The notes under the pieces: model-generated
What the model was told of the DNA's origin: nothing
What the model saw: only the letters and a program-made list of their open reading frames with translations
Databases searched by the model: none
Shown: piece by piece, positions 7,893 to 15,508 of the stretch
How the letters are laid out: every line of letters begins with the position of its first letter
Position numbering within the stretch: position 1 is the stretch's first letter
Assembly (NCBI RefSeq): GCF_043555985.1
Contig: NZ_JBIGIC010000009.1
Coordinates: forward strand, 124,001-188,000
DNA from: Pelomonas candidula
GTDB taxonomy: Bacteria; Pseudomonadota; Gammaproteobacteria; Burkholderiales; Burkholderiaceae_C
Reading direction: 5' to 3'
DNA length: 64,000 nt
Position numbers and translations under genes: made by a program

Positions 7893-8428
7893 GGTTCGCG
7901 ACCGCCGCCCTCTCCTTCGCCCTTGCCCTCGCCCTCGCCGGCTGCGCGCAGCTGCCGAAGACCCCGCCCGCCGAGACCAGTGAATCGCGCCTCGGTGGCC
8001 GCATCAGCGTCAGCATCGCCGGCGACGTGCACAACCGCGGCACCGGCGGCGCGGCGACCTTCGAGCTGTTCGGCAACCCCGAAGCCGGGCGGCTGGAGCT
8101 GACCTCGCCGCTGGGCACGCTGGTGGCCCGCGCCCGCTGGAGCCCCGGTCTCGTCTCGCTGCAGACACCGGACGGCGAACGCCGCTTCGACGACCTCGAC
8201 GCGCTGACCCGCGAGATGCTGGGCGAGGCCGTGCCCGTGGCCGCGCTGTTCGACTGGCTCCAGGCCCGCCCCTGGCCGGCCGCGCCGCACGAGAAGACGG
8301 CCAAGGGCTTCGAACAGCTGGGCTGGCGCATCGAGCCCCGGCTGCCGACCCTCGTCGCCACGCGCCTGGCCGCACCTGTCGTCACACTGCGCGCCGTGCT
8401 GGAAGGGAGCGATGAAGGCAATCCATGA
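7889..8428 (+). CDS. lolB: Outer membrane lipoprotein insertion protein LolB
   Basis: 179 aa from a TTG at 7889 that overlaps the upstream stop (TTGA), with GAAGG upstream. This start gives a proper lipoprotein signal: basic N-terminus, hydrophobic run and lipobox LALAGC, so the mature protein begins at the Cys about 18 residues in. LolB is itself an outer-membrane lipoprotein that accepts lipoproteins from LolA and inserts them into the outer membrane. The length, the SRLGGRISVSI strand and the following gene ispE are typical. A longer reading from 7778 would destroy the signal peptide and is rejected. The 3' end overlaps ispE by 17 nt. Confidence 0.9.
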   Translation: MRFATAALSFALALALAGCAQLPKTPPAETSESRLGGRISVSIAGDVHNRGTGGAATFELFGNPEAGRLELTSPLGTLVARARWSPGLVSLQTPDGERRFDDLDALTREMLGEAVPVAALFDWLQARPWPAAPHEKTAKGFEQLGWRIEPRLPTLVATRLAAPVVTLRAVLEGSDEGNP

Positions 8429-9302
8429 CCTGGCCGCACCGGCCAAGCTCAATCTCTTCCTGCACATCGTCGGCAAGCGGTCGGACGGCTATCACCTGCT
8501 GCAGTCGGTCTTCGTGCTCATCGACTGGGCGGACACGCTGCACGTCGAGCTGCGCACCGACGGCCGGCTGGCCCGCCACGACATGCTGGGCGGCGACCTC
8601 CCGGCCGACGACCTCTGCCTGCGCGCCGCGCGGCTGCTGCAGCAGGAGGCCGGCTGCACGCTGGGTGCGGACATCCACCTCGAGAAGCGCCTGCCCGCCG
8701 GCGCCGGCATGGGTGGCGGCTCGTCCGACGCCGCGACGACGCTGCTGGCGCTGAACCGGCTGTGGGGCTGCCGACTGCCGCTCAAGCGGCTGCTCGCGCT
8801 GGGCCTGAAGCTGGGCGCCGACGTGCCCTTCTTCCTCGGTGGCGGCCCGGCCTTCGTCGAGGGCATCGGCGAAATCCTGCATCCGATCACGCTGCCCGAG
8901 CAGCGCTTTGCCGTCATCAAAGGGCCCGGCGGGCTGGCAACAAAAGAGATTTTTTCGAGCCCCTTCTTGGCAAGGTCCGAAAACCTGGCTATAGTCGCGG
9001 GCTTTCCTGCCTCGGCCGGAACTGCAGAACGAATAGCCCAAGGCTTTGGTCGCAACGACTTGCAGCCAGCGGCAGAAGCGATCAGCAGTGACGTACGGAA
9101 CGCGTTGGATCTGATGTCGAAGCAATTCGGCAACGCCCGGATGACGGGCTCGGGTGCAGCGGTGTTCTCGGTGCTCGGGGAAGGAGAAACAGGCAAGGAC
9201 GACCAGTCCCTGGCGACATTGCTTCAGGCGCAACCTGAAGAGTGGACCGGTCGAATCTGCCGCAGCTTGGCTCACCACCCGCTCGCGGGCTGGGCCGACT
9301 GA
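8412..9302 (+). CDS. ispE: 4-diphosphocytidyl-2-C-methyl-D-erythritol kinase
   Basis: 296 aa GHMP kinase of the MEP isoprenoid pathway; it phosphorylates the 2-hydroxyl of CDP-methylerythritol using ATP. Visible are the N-terminal PAKLNLFLHI and GKRSDGYH substrate segment, the ATP loop PAGAGMGGGSSDAA (residues about 97-110), and the C-terminal MTGSGAAVF motif. The ATG at 8412 has a close GGGA ribosome site and lies inside the end of lolB. The C-terminal 25 residues diverge from the family core but are plausible. Followed by tRNA-Gln. Confidence 0.97.
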   Translation: MKAIHDLAAPAKLNLFLHIVGKRSDGYHLLQSVFVLIDWADTLHVELRTDGRLARHDMLGGDLPADDLCLRAARLLQQEAGCTLGADIHLEKRLPAGAGMGGGSSDAATTLLALNRLWGCRLPLKRLLALGLKLGADVPFFLGGGPAFVEGIGEILHPITLPEQRFAVIKGPGGLATKEIFSSPFLARSENLAIVAGFPASAGTAERIAQGFGRNDLQPAAEAISSDVRNALDLMSKQFGNARMTGSGAAVFSVLGEGETGKDDQSLATLLQAQPEEWTGRICRSLAHHPLAGWAD

Positions 9303-9341
9303 GAAAGTTTTGGGGTGCAGCAGCTCTGCTGTGTCCTGTGT

Positions 9342-9418
9342 AGGGGAGTCGCCAAGTTGGTCAAGGCATCGGATTTTGATTCCGACATGCGAGGGTTCGA
9401 GTCCTTCCTCCCCTGCCA
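9342..9418 (+). tRNA. tRNA-Gln (anticodon TTG), CCA encoded
   Basis: Full cloverleaf: acceptor stem AGGGGAG pairing CTCCCCT, discriminator G and encoded CCA (9416-9418); D stem GCC/GGC; anticodon stem TCGGA/TCCGA around loop TTTTGAT (anticodon TTG); T arm GAGGG-TTCGAGT-CCTTC with one G-U pair. It closely matches bacterial glutamine tRNAs and sits between ispE and prs, its usual place in Burkholderiales. Confidence 0.97.
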
Positions 9419-9487
9419 AATTCTTTTGATACTTCGCTGAACCGGCGCGCGCTTCAGCGAGCCACTGACTGAATCCAGAGGCTCCAA

Positions 9488-10450
9488 GTGCTGCTCAACA
9501 CGGTTCTCTTCACCGGCAACGCGAACCCGGTCCTCTCGCAAGAAATCGCCACCCATCTCGGCCTCGAGCTGGGCAAAGCCGTCGTCGGCCGCTTCTCGGA
9601 CGGTGAAGTCACCGTCGAGATCCAGCAGAACGTGCGCGCCCGCGATGTATTCATCGTGCAGCCCACTTGCGCGCCGACGAACGAGAACCTGATGGAACTG
9701 CTGATCATGGCCGACGCGCTCAAGCGCGCCAGCGCCCGCCGTGTCACGGCCGTGATCCCCTACTTCGGCTACGCCCGCCAGGACCGCCGCCCGCGCTCCA
9801 CCCGCGTGCCGATCTCGGCCAAGGTCGTCGCCAACTGCCTGGAAACCGTCGGCGTCGAGCGCGTGCTGACGATGGACCTGCACGCCGACCAGATCCAGGG
9901 CTTCTTCGACATCCCGGTCGACAACATCTACGCGTCGCCGGTGCTGCTGTCGGACCTGAAGAGCCGCAACTACAGCAACCTCGTGGTCGTGTCGCCCGAC
10001 GTCGGCGGCGTCGTGCGCGCCCGCGCGCTGGCCAAGCAGCTCGGCTGCGACCTGGCCATCATCGACAAGCGCCGCCCGGCGGCCAACGTCTCCGAAGTGA
10101 TGCACGTCATCGGCGACATCGACGGCCGCAACTGCGTGATCATGGACGACATGATCGACACCGCCGGCACGCTGGTGAAGGCGGCCGAGGTGTTGAAGGC
10201 CCGCGGCGCCAAGAGCGTGTTCGCCTACTGCACCCACCCCATCCTGTCCGGCCCGGCCATCGAACGCATCTCGGGTTCGCAGCTGGACGAGGTCGTCATC
10301 ACCAACACCATCCCGCTGACCGACGCGGCCAAGGCCTGCAAGAAGATCCGCCAGCTGTCGGTGGCCTTCCTGTTCGCCGAAACGATCCGCCGCATCTCTG
10401 ACGGCGAGTCGGTCACGTCCCTCTTCTCCGAGCAGAACAACAACTTCTGA
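9488..10450 (+). CDS. prs: Ribose-phosphate pyrophosphokinase
   Basis: 320 aa from a GTG at 9488 with AGAGG upstream. Makes PRPP from ribose 5-phosphate and ATP, feeding purine, pyrimidine, histidine and tryptophan synthesis; the his genes later in the window use this product. Clear family segments: RFSDGE, PYFGYARQDRR, the TMDLHADQIQGFF flap region, and the PRPP-binding loop DDMIDTAGT (about residues 218-226). Length is standard. The C-terminus differs from common relatives but is intact. A strong terminator follows at 10464. Confidence 0.97.
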   Translation: MLLNTVLFTGNANPVLSQEIATHLGLELGKAVVGRFSDGEVTVEIQQNVRARDVFIVQPTCAPTNENLMELLIMADALKRASARRVTAVIPYFGYARQDRRPRSTRVPISAKVVANCLETVGVERVLTMDLHADQIQGFFDIPVDNIYASPVLLSDLKSRNYSNLVVVSPDVGGVVRARALAKQLGCDLAIIDKRRPAANVSEVMHVIGDIDGRNCVIMDDMIDTAGTLVKAAEVLKARGAKSVFAYCTHPILSGPAIERISGSQLDEVVITNTIPLTDAAKACKKIRQLSVAFLFAETIRRISDGESVTSLFSEQNNNF

Positions 10451-10463
10451 TCGGATATTCGTG

Positions 10464-10484
10464 GCCGTCGCAAGACGGCTTTTT
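10464..10484 (+). terminator. Intrinsic terminator after prs
   Basis: Perfect 6-bp stem GCCGTC/GACGGC with a GCAA tetraloop followed directly by TTTTT, lying 13 nt after the prs stop. Some read-through into rplY is possible because rplY follows within 50 bp. Confidence 0.8.
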
Positions 10485-10532
10485 CAACGCGGTGCCTGGT
10501 CGCGGGTGCCGTTTCTCTTTTGGAGATAAACC

Positions 10533-11156
10533 ATGAAGTTCGTCGCTTTTGAGCGCAAGCTGCAGGGGACCGGAGCGAGCCGCCGCCTGCGAGTTGCCGG
10601 CAAGGTGCCCGGTATCGTTTATGGCGCTGGTGAGCCCGCACTGATCGAACTCGATCACAACGCGCTGTACCACGCCCTCAAGAAGGAAGCCTTCCACAGC
10701 TCCCTGCTGGACATGGAGCTGAACGGCACCGTGACGCAGGTCCTGCTGCGTGACTTCCAGATGCACCCCTACAAGCCGCAAGTCAATCACATCGACTTCC
10801 AGCGCGTGGACGCCACCACCAAGATCACGAAGAAGGTGCCCCTGCACTTCGTCGGCGAAGAGAACTCCGTGGCCGTCAAGACCGACAAGAACACGGTCAA
10901 CCACGTCATCACCGAGCTGGAAATCACCTGCCTGGCCCAACAGCTGCCCGAGTTCATCGAGGTGGACCTGTCCGGCCTGACCGCTGGCCACTCGCTGCAC
11001 GTCAACGACGTCAAGCTGCCTGCCGGCATCAAGGTCGTCACGCACGGCAAGCCGAACCCCGTCGTCGCGACGCCGGTCGCGCCGGTGGCTGAGGAAATCG
11101 TCGTGGCCGCCGCTCCGGCCGCCGACGACAAGAAGGGCAAGAAGGGCAAGAAGTAA
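10533..11156 (+). CDS. rplY: 50S ribosomal protein L25 (CTC-type long form)
   Basis: 207 aa. Binds 5S rRNA in the large subunit. The N-terminal domain (about residues 4-90, VAFERKLQGTGASRRLR and GKVPGIVYG) is the L25 fold, followed by the beta-barrel TL5/CTC domain (to about 180) and an Ala/Lys-rich tail ending KKGKKGKK. A GGAG site precedes the ATG. In many Burkholderiales pth follows rplY directly; here pth lies about 13.6 kb away (24733) with an accessory block between. Confidence 0.97.
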   Translation: MKFVAFERKLQGTGASRRLRVAGKVPGIVYGAGEPALIELDHNALYHALKKEAFHSSLLDMELNGTVTQVLLRDFQMHPYKPQVNHIDFQRVDATTKITKKVPLHFVGEENSVAVKTDKNTVNHVITELEITCLAQQLPEFIEVDLSGLTAGHSLHVNDVKLPAGIKVVTHGKPNPVVATPVAPVAEEIVVAAAPAADDKKGKKGKK

Positions 11157-11183
11157 TTCCTGCCTGGCTTCCCGCCAAGACGA

Positions 11184-11208
11184 AGGGCTCCCGCTGGGAG
11201 CCCTTTTT
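11184..11208 (+). terminator. Intrinsic terminator after rplY
   Basis: Nine-base-pair stem AGGGCTCCC/GGGAGCCCT with a 3-nt loop and a T-run on the plus strand. It lies between the convergent rplY and rtcB stops and may act weakly on the minus strand as well, where the tail is less T-rich. Confidence 0.88.
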
Positions 11209-11212
11209 CATT

Positions 11213-12610
11213 TCAGGCCTTGAACGTGACCCAGGGCCGCAGCCTCACGGCCGCCTGGATGAGCCCGGCCTGCTCCTGGGCCTCGATGACCGGCCCGATG
11301 GGTTTGTAGGCATGTGGCGCTTCTTCCACCCGGCGCTCCTCGCGCAGCGTGACGCAATGCCACGCCTGATCGGCAGCAGGCGCCGCCTTCAGCGCCCGCA
11401 CCTGCTGGCGACGCACCGCCCGGCCCGCGCCGTGGCTGCATGACCAGAGCCAGTCCGCGTGGCCCAGCCCCGTCGCCAGGTAGGAGGCATCGCCCATCGA
11501 CCCCGGGATCAGCGCCAGATCGCCCGCATGTGCGGGCGTCGCGCCCTTGCGGTGGATGTTGAGCCCATGCTCGCGCAGCACGACGTTGTGCGGCACGTCG
11601 ACCACCAGCCGGGAGCCACCGGCGCCCGCCACCGCCTCCAGATCCTTGCGCACCAGCTCGGCCAGCACCACGCGGTTCGCCCACGCGTAGCGCGCTGCGG
11701 CGCCCATCGCTTGCAGGTAGTCGTCGGCCAGCGGCCCCTGCAGGCCGTAGAGCCCGCTGCGCGGATGCCTGACGCCCGCAGGCCATGCCAGCTTGGCGCG
11801 GTCCATCCAGGCCTGGCCGACGTAGAAGCCCAGCTCCCGCGAACCGCTGTGGATCATGACGACCACGTCACCCGCCCTCAGCCCCGCGTCGTAGGCCGCA
11901 TGCCGGTCGAGCACGGCGTCGACGACCTGCAGCTCCACGAAATGGTTGCCTGCGCCGGGTGTGCCCAGGCTCGGATCGCGGAAGACGGCGTGCGCGTCGC
12001 TCCTGTACGCCGCCGGCACATGGCGCGAATGGCCGGCGAACGACGCCAGGCCCACGCAGCGCTGCACCTCGGCCCGCAGACGCTCGCGGTCGCACTGCGC
12101 CCACAGCCCCAGCGGGTCGAGCCGGTCCAGGAAGGCGTCCGGCCCGTCATCGAACAGCGCCGTGAACGCCCGCGTCGACACCGGCACGTCACGGCCGTTG
12201 TCCAGCAGGCTGCGGGTCAGCCGTTTGACCAGCGCGTCCTTGTGCGGCGCAAGCTGGCCGAGGCCGAGCCCGGTCGTCAGCAGGCGCATGCCGCAATTGA
12301 TGTCGGTACCGATGGAACTCGGGATGACGAAGTCGGCCGGCGTCGCGACGACCGAGCCCACGGGCGCGATGGCGCCGGGGTGAAAGTCTGGCGTGGCGCA
12401 GGCCCTGCACACGCCGGCATGGCCGTCGGCTGAGCGCACGCCGGCGAAGTCCAGCAACTGGTGCACGGCCTTTTCCTCCAGCGGCAGCGTGGCCGGCAGC
12501 AGGATCGTGGCCTGCGCGGCCTCGTTGTGGACGCGGTAGATGCCGTCGCGATAGTCGAGCGCGATGCCGTGGCGGGCGAACGCGCGTTGAAGTCTCTGAG
12601 GGTTGCTCAT
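11213..12610 (-). CDS. RtcB-family RNA ligase
   Basis: 465 aa. RtcB ligases join 2',3'-cyclic phosphate (or 3'-phosphate) and 5'-OH RNA ends using GTP and Mn2+. All the metal/guanylylation positions of the family can be located: Asp and Cys in GTDINCGMR, the GNHFVEL motif, HSGSRELG, the PHNV histidine and the SHGAGR histidine that is guanylylated, so it is probably active. The segment TPDFHPG replaces the more usual PDVHxG, marking a divergent subfamily. The ATG at 12610 gives a typical N-terminus; an upstream in-frame start at 12673 is less likely. No RtcA cyclase, RtcR regulator or archease gene is adjacent, so its RNA target is unknown. Confidence 0.9.
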   Translation of the reverse strand: MSNPQRLQRAFARHGIALDYRDGIYRVHNEAAQATILLPATLPLEEKAVHQLLDFAGVRSADGHAGVCRACATPDFHPGAIAPVGSVVATPADFVIPSSIGTDINCGMRLLTTGLGLGQLAPHKDALVKRLTRSLLDNGRDVPVSTRAFTALFDDGPDAFLDRLDPLGLWAQCDRERLRAEVQRCVGLASFAGHSRHVPAAYRSDAHAVFRDPSLGTPGAGNHFVELQVVDAVLDRHAAYDAGLRAGDVVVMIHSGSRELGFYVGQAWMDRAKLAWPAGVRHPRSGLYGLQGPLADDYLQAMGAAARYAWANRVVLAELVRKDLEAVAGAGGSRLVVDVPHNVVLREHGLNIHRKGATPAHAGDLALIPGSMGDASYLATGLGHADWLWSCSHGAGRAVRRQQVRALKAAPAADQAWHCVTLREERRVEEAPHAYKPIGPVIEAQEQAGLIQAAVRLRPWVTFKA

Positions 12611-12812
12611 GGCTGCAAATCTCTGGAAGCCGGGTGGCTTCACGGCCCGCACATCGCGCGGGCGAAAGGACACGTCCGGAGCACACGCCTGCGGCGGTGG
12701 TCCGGGAAAGCCTTTCTTGCAGCAGCAGAGTCAAGAAAGAACGACGCAGTGTAGACGGCGGGCGCCGTCGCCGGTCAGCCGCGGCGGCCCCGCGTTCAGG
12801 CGGGCGTGGGGC

Positions 12813-13517
12813 TCAGACGACGTTCACGCCCAGCGCGGCGATGAGGCCCGCAGCCTGGTCGACGGAGATCGTGGCGCCCTTGAAGTGCTGCAGCAGGTCG
12901 CCTACCTGCAGCGCGCCCAGCCGCGCGCGGCGCAGGTCGGCGCCGGCGAACCTCGCGTGCTTCAGGCTGGCGTTCGTGAGGTCGCAGTCGTCGAGCAAGG
13001 CATCGGTGAAGTCGCAGCCCGACAGGTCGGCCGCCGAGAAGTTCAGCCCCTGCAACTTCTGCTTGCGAAAGGACAGGCCACGCAGGTCCGCGCTGACCAG
13101 CAGCGACGCGCTCAGGCCCATGCCCAGCGTGCGGGCCTCGGTGAAGCGCGCGCCGGTGAGCTTGACCTCGTTGAACGCGGCGCCGGCCAGCTTGGCACGG
13201 CACCAGCTGGTGTTGTTCAGGTCGCCATGGTCGAAGCGGGCATCGGTGAGATCGGCGAAGTCGAAACTCGCGCCCGCGCAGCGGCAGCGCTGCCAGCGTG
13301 TGCCGCCCAGCGCCGCGCGGTCCAGCTGGGTGCCGATGAAGCTGCAGCCGACGAACTCCACACCTCGCAGCGCCAGCCGGCCCAGGTCCTCGCCATCGAA
13401 CGCGCAACGCTCGAAGCGCAGCGGCGCCTCCGCATCGGCCAGCAGTCCCTCCAGCGCGTCTCGGGTCAGGGATTGGTCGGACGTGACGAGCACGTCGGCA
13501 GGAGCATCGAGAGACAT
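12813..13517 (-). CDS. Pentapeptide-repeat protein, Qnr-like size
   Basis: 234 aa from the ATG at 13517. From about residue 30 to 205 it is built from A(D/N)LxX-type pentapeptides (for example ADLTDARFD, NLNNTSW and DLSGCDFTDALLDDCDLTNASL), which fold into a right-handed quadrilateral beta-helix. The helix ends in a short non-repeat C-terminus (QAAGLIAALGV). No signal peptide, so cytoplasmic. Qnr and MfpA, of similar size and architecture, mimic DNA and protect gyrase from quinolones. Whether this protein does so cannot be told from sequence; many pentapeptide proteins have no known role. Confidence 0.85.
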   Translation of the reverse strand: MSLDAPADVLVTSDQSLTRDALEGLLADAEAPLRFERCAFDGEDLGRLALRGVEFVGCSFIGTQLDRAALGGTRWQRCRCAGASFDFADLTDARFDHGDLNNTSWCRAKLAGAAFNEVKLTGARFTEARTLGMGLSASLLVSADLRGLSFRKQKLQGLNFSAADLSGCDFTDALLDDCDLTNASLKHARFAGADLRRARLGALQVGDLLQHFKGATISVDQAAGLIAALGVNVV

Positions 13518-13650
13518 CGGAACCGGTGGCAAGGAGGGAGCGCGACTCTAGTGGGCCGCGGCGCCGTGAGGCCGAATGCCCTTGCGAAAACCCGAGGGCT
13601 TTGACGCCGGCGTTGACGACCAGGTCCCTGCTGTGGACAAAGCACCGGAC

Positions 13651-13677
13651 AAAAAAAGGGCTCCCGCAGGAGCCCTT
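13651..13677 (-). terminator. Intrinsic terminator after the DUF5666 gene
   Basis: On the minus strand the stem AAGGGCTCC/GGAGCCCTT with a short loop is followed by a run of seven T, 24 nt after the stop of the DUF5666 gene. It is the likely end of the RND operon transcript. Confidence 0.85.
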
Positions 13678-13700
13678 GGTTCAGTAGGGAAACGCGAGCC

Positions 13701-15389
13701 TCAGAAGTCGCAGGGGTCACCCGTGCGCGGCGTGCCGAGGTCGACGACGAAGTTGCTGGCCGTCGGGCCCGACGAGCCGCTCGGCACGGCGACGACCAGC
13801 TTGCCGCCGCTCCAGGTGCCGCGGGCGACGACGAGGTCGCCGGCCGCCACGGTCGTGGCCTGGGCGCGCAGGCGCCAGCCACGCGGGCTCGCGAACGTCG
13901 CCGGGTCGGCCGACACGCCAAGGCCGTGGATGGCGAACGTCGTCGGCACCGTGGCGCTGGTGCCGTTGACCGGCGCCGGCGACGCGTCGACGACGCCCTG
14001 CACCGACGCGGCCGTGGACGCCGGCGCGATCTTCAGCGCCGCCGCCGTCAGATTGCCGCTGCCATCGGCCGTGGCGCTGATGACCAGGTGCTTGCTGGTC
14101 GAGGCGGCCAGCACGGTCTGGAAGGTGGTGATGTTGAAGGCCGAGCTGCCCGAGCGGGGCGCGGAGTGGGTCGAGCGGTCGGCAAGGCGCGTGGAGGCGT
14201 CGACGTTGATGGCCTGGCCCAGCACGGTCACGACATACGTGTTGGCGCTGGCGCCGGCCGCGACGGCCGTGAAATCGCCCTCCAGCGTCACCGTGCGGCT
14301 GACGGCGGCGTGCAGCAGCTTGATGGCGCTAGCCGTCACGCTGGTGCCGTTGCTGGCGACGGTGCCCGTCACGCGCACGTCGTCGCCGACGACCGGCAGG
14401 CTGGCCGCAGCCAGCGCGGCGCCGTCGATGTTGACGCCGCGCAGCACGAAGCCCGTGCCGCTGGCGCTGGACACGCGGCCCTGCAGCTCGACCGTGGCAC
14501 CGACCGTCTGCACCGGCAGCTTGCTGCGCAGCGCGGCCGTGGTGGCGCTGAACGTCGTGGCCGGCAGCGCCGGTGCGGTGGCCGAGAACGCCGACACGAC
14601 CTGGCCGGCCGTGAAGGCCGACGCGCAGGCCACGGTGCCGCTGTCGTTCTTGCAGGTGGCCTGGCCGAGATTGACGGTCAAGCCACCGATGACGACGCTG
14701 CTGCTGCCGACGGAGGCGACCGCGCCTTCGACCTTGAAGGCCGCGGCGCTGCTGCTGGACGGCACGTCACCGACGGAGATCAGTGTCGCCACGATGTTGG
14801 CGCTGGTGCCGGTGGAGAACAGGAAGCCGTGCACCGTCACGTAGCTGCCGGGGCTGGACGCGCCGGACGTGGCCGTCAGGTCGGACAGGCCGGCGACGGC
14901 CGTGCAGGTCGGCGTCGTTGCCGTCGCGCAGGCGCGGCGGTCGGAGAAGTTGGTGGCCGACGTCAGCTGCACGGTCTGGCCCATGACGGTCAGCGTGCTG
15001 GCGGTGGTGTCGGTTGCGTCGACATAGCCGCGCGCCAGCGGATGCAGGCGGATCTCGTCGGCCTGCGGGGAGGCCGAGTCCAACGCGGTCGCGGACATGG
15101 GCTTGACGTCCACGCTCATGCCGACCTCGAGGGTCGATTCGTCGGTGACGGCAACGCCGGTGTCGTTGTCGATGACCTTGGCACCCGTCGTCGAGAACTC
15201 GCGCCCGTTGACGAAGACGCTGCCGAATGCAGTGATCTCGCCGGACGAGGCAGACAGCGTCGTCGCCGGCGAGCCCGTGGAGTTGCTGGTCGTGGCGTCG
15301 GACGATCCCGAGCCGCCACCACCTCCGCACGATGCCAGCCAGACAACACTGGCCAGCGATGCGGCCAGCAGGAAAGCATTTCGTCTCAT
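13701..15389 (-). CDS. DUF5666-type repeat lipoprotein
   Basis: 562 aa. The N-terminal signal ends in a lipobox (WLASCGGGGG), a Gly-rich start typical of secreted lipoproteins. The body holds several beta-rich repeats of about 65-75 residues with the pattern GxITAFGSVFVNGxEFxT, VxVxG and KVEGAVASVGSSSVVIGG, matching DUF5666. Thr/Ser/Ala-rich and extracytoplasmic. The function of the family is unknown. It lies 119 bp downstream of the outer-membrane factor gene on the same strand and ends in a strong terminator, so it may be the last gene of the efflux operon, though the gap allows its own promoter. The family assignment is from motif resemblance. Confidence 0.75.
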   Translation of the reverse strand: MRRNAFLLAASLASVVWLASCGGGGGSGSSDATTSNSTGSPATTLSASSGEITAFGSVFVNGREFSTTGAKVIDNDTGVAVTDESTLEVGMSVDVKPMSATALDSASPQADEIRLHPLARGYVDATDTTASTLTVMGQTVQLTSATNFSDRRACATATTPTCTAVAGLSDLTATSGASSPGSYVTVHGFLFSTGTSANIVATLISVGDVPSSSSAAAFKVEGAVASVGSSSVVIGGLTVNLGQATCKNDSGTVACASAFTAGQVVSAFSATAPALPATTFSATTAALRSKLPVQTVGATVELQGRVSSASGTGFVLRGVNIDGAALAAASLPVVGDDVRVTGTVASNGTSVTASAIKLLHAAVSRTVTLEGDFTAVAAGASANTYVVTVLGQAINVDASTRLADRSTHSAPRSGSSAFNITTFQTVLAASTSKHLVISATADGSGNLTAAALKIAPASTAASVQGVVDASPAPVNGTSATVPTTFAIHGLGVSADPATFASPRGWRLRAQATTVAAGDLVVARGTWSGGKLVVAVPSGSSGPTASNFVVDLGTPRTGDPCDF

Positions 15390-15508
15390 GTGCAGTCTCC
15401 TCGCGACGGCAGGACCCCCAGGTCCTCGCCAAGAGACGGCAGCTTCCGCCTTGAACTTTGCCGGCTGGTATCTGACTTGTGTCGAGTCGAAACTTTCGCT
15501 GACAGCAA

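Noticed and set aside
9342..9418. tRNA-Gln as an integration site for the 11.2-24.7 kb block
   Set aside because: The block starts after rplY, 1.7 kb beyond the tRNA, and I see no second copy of the tRNA 3' end or an integrase gene.
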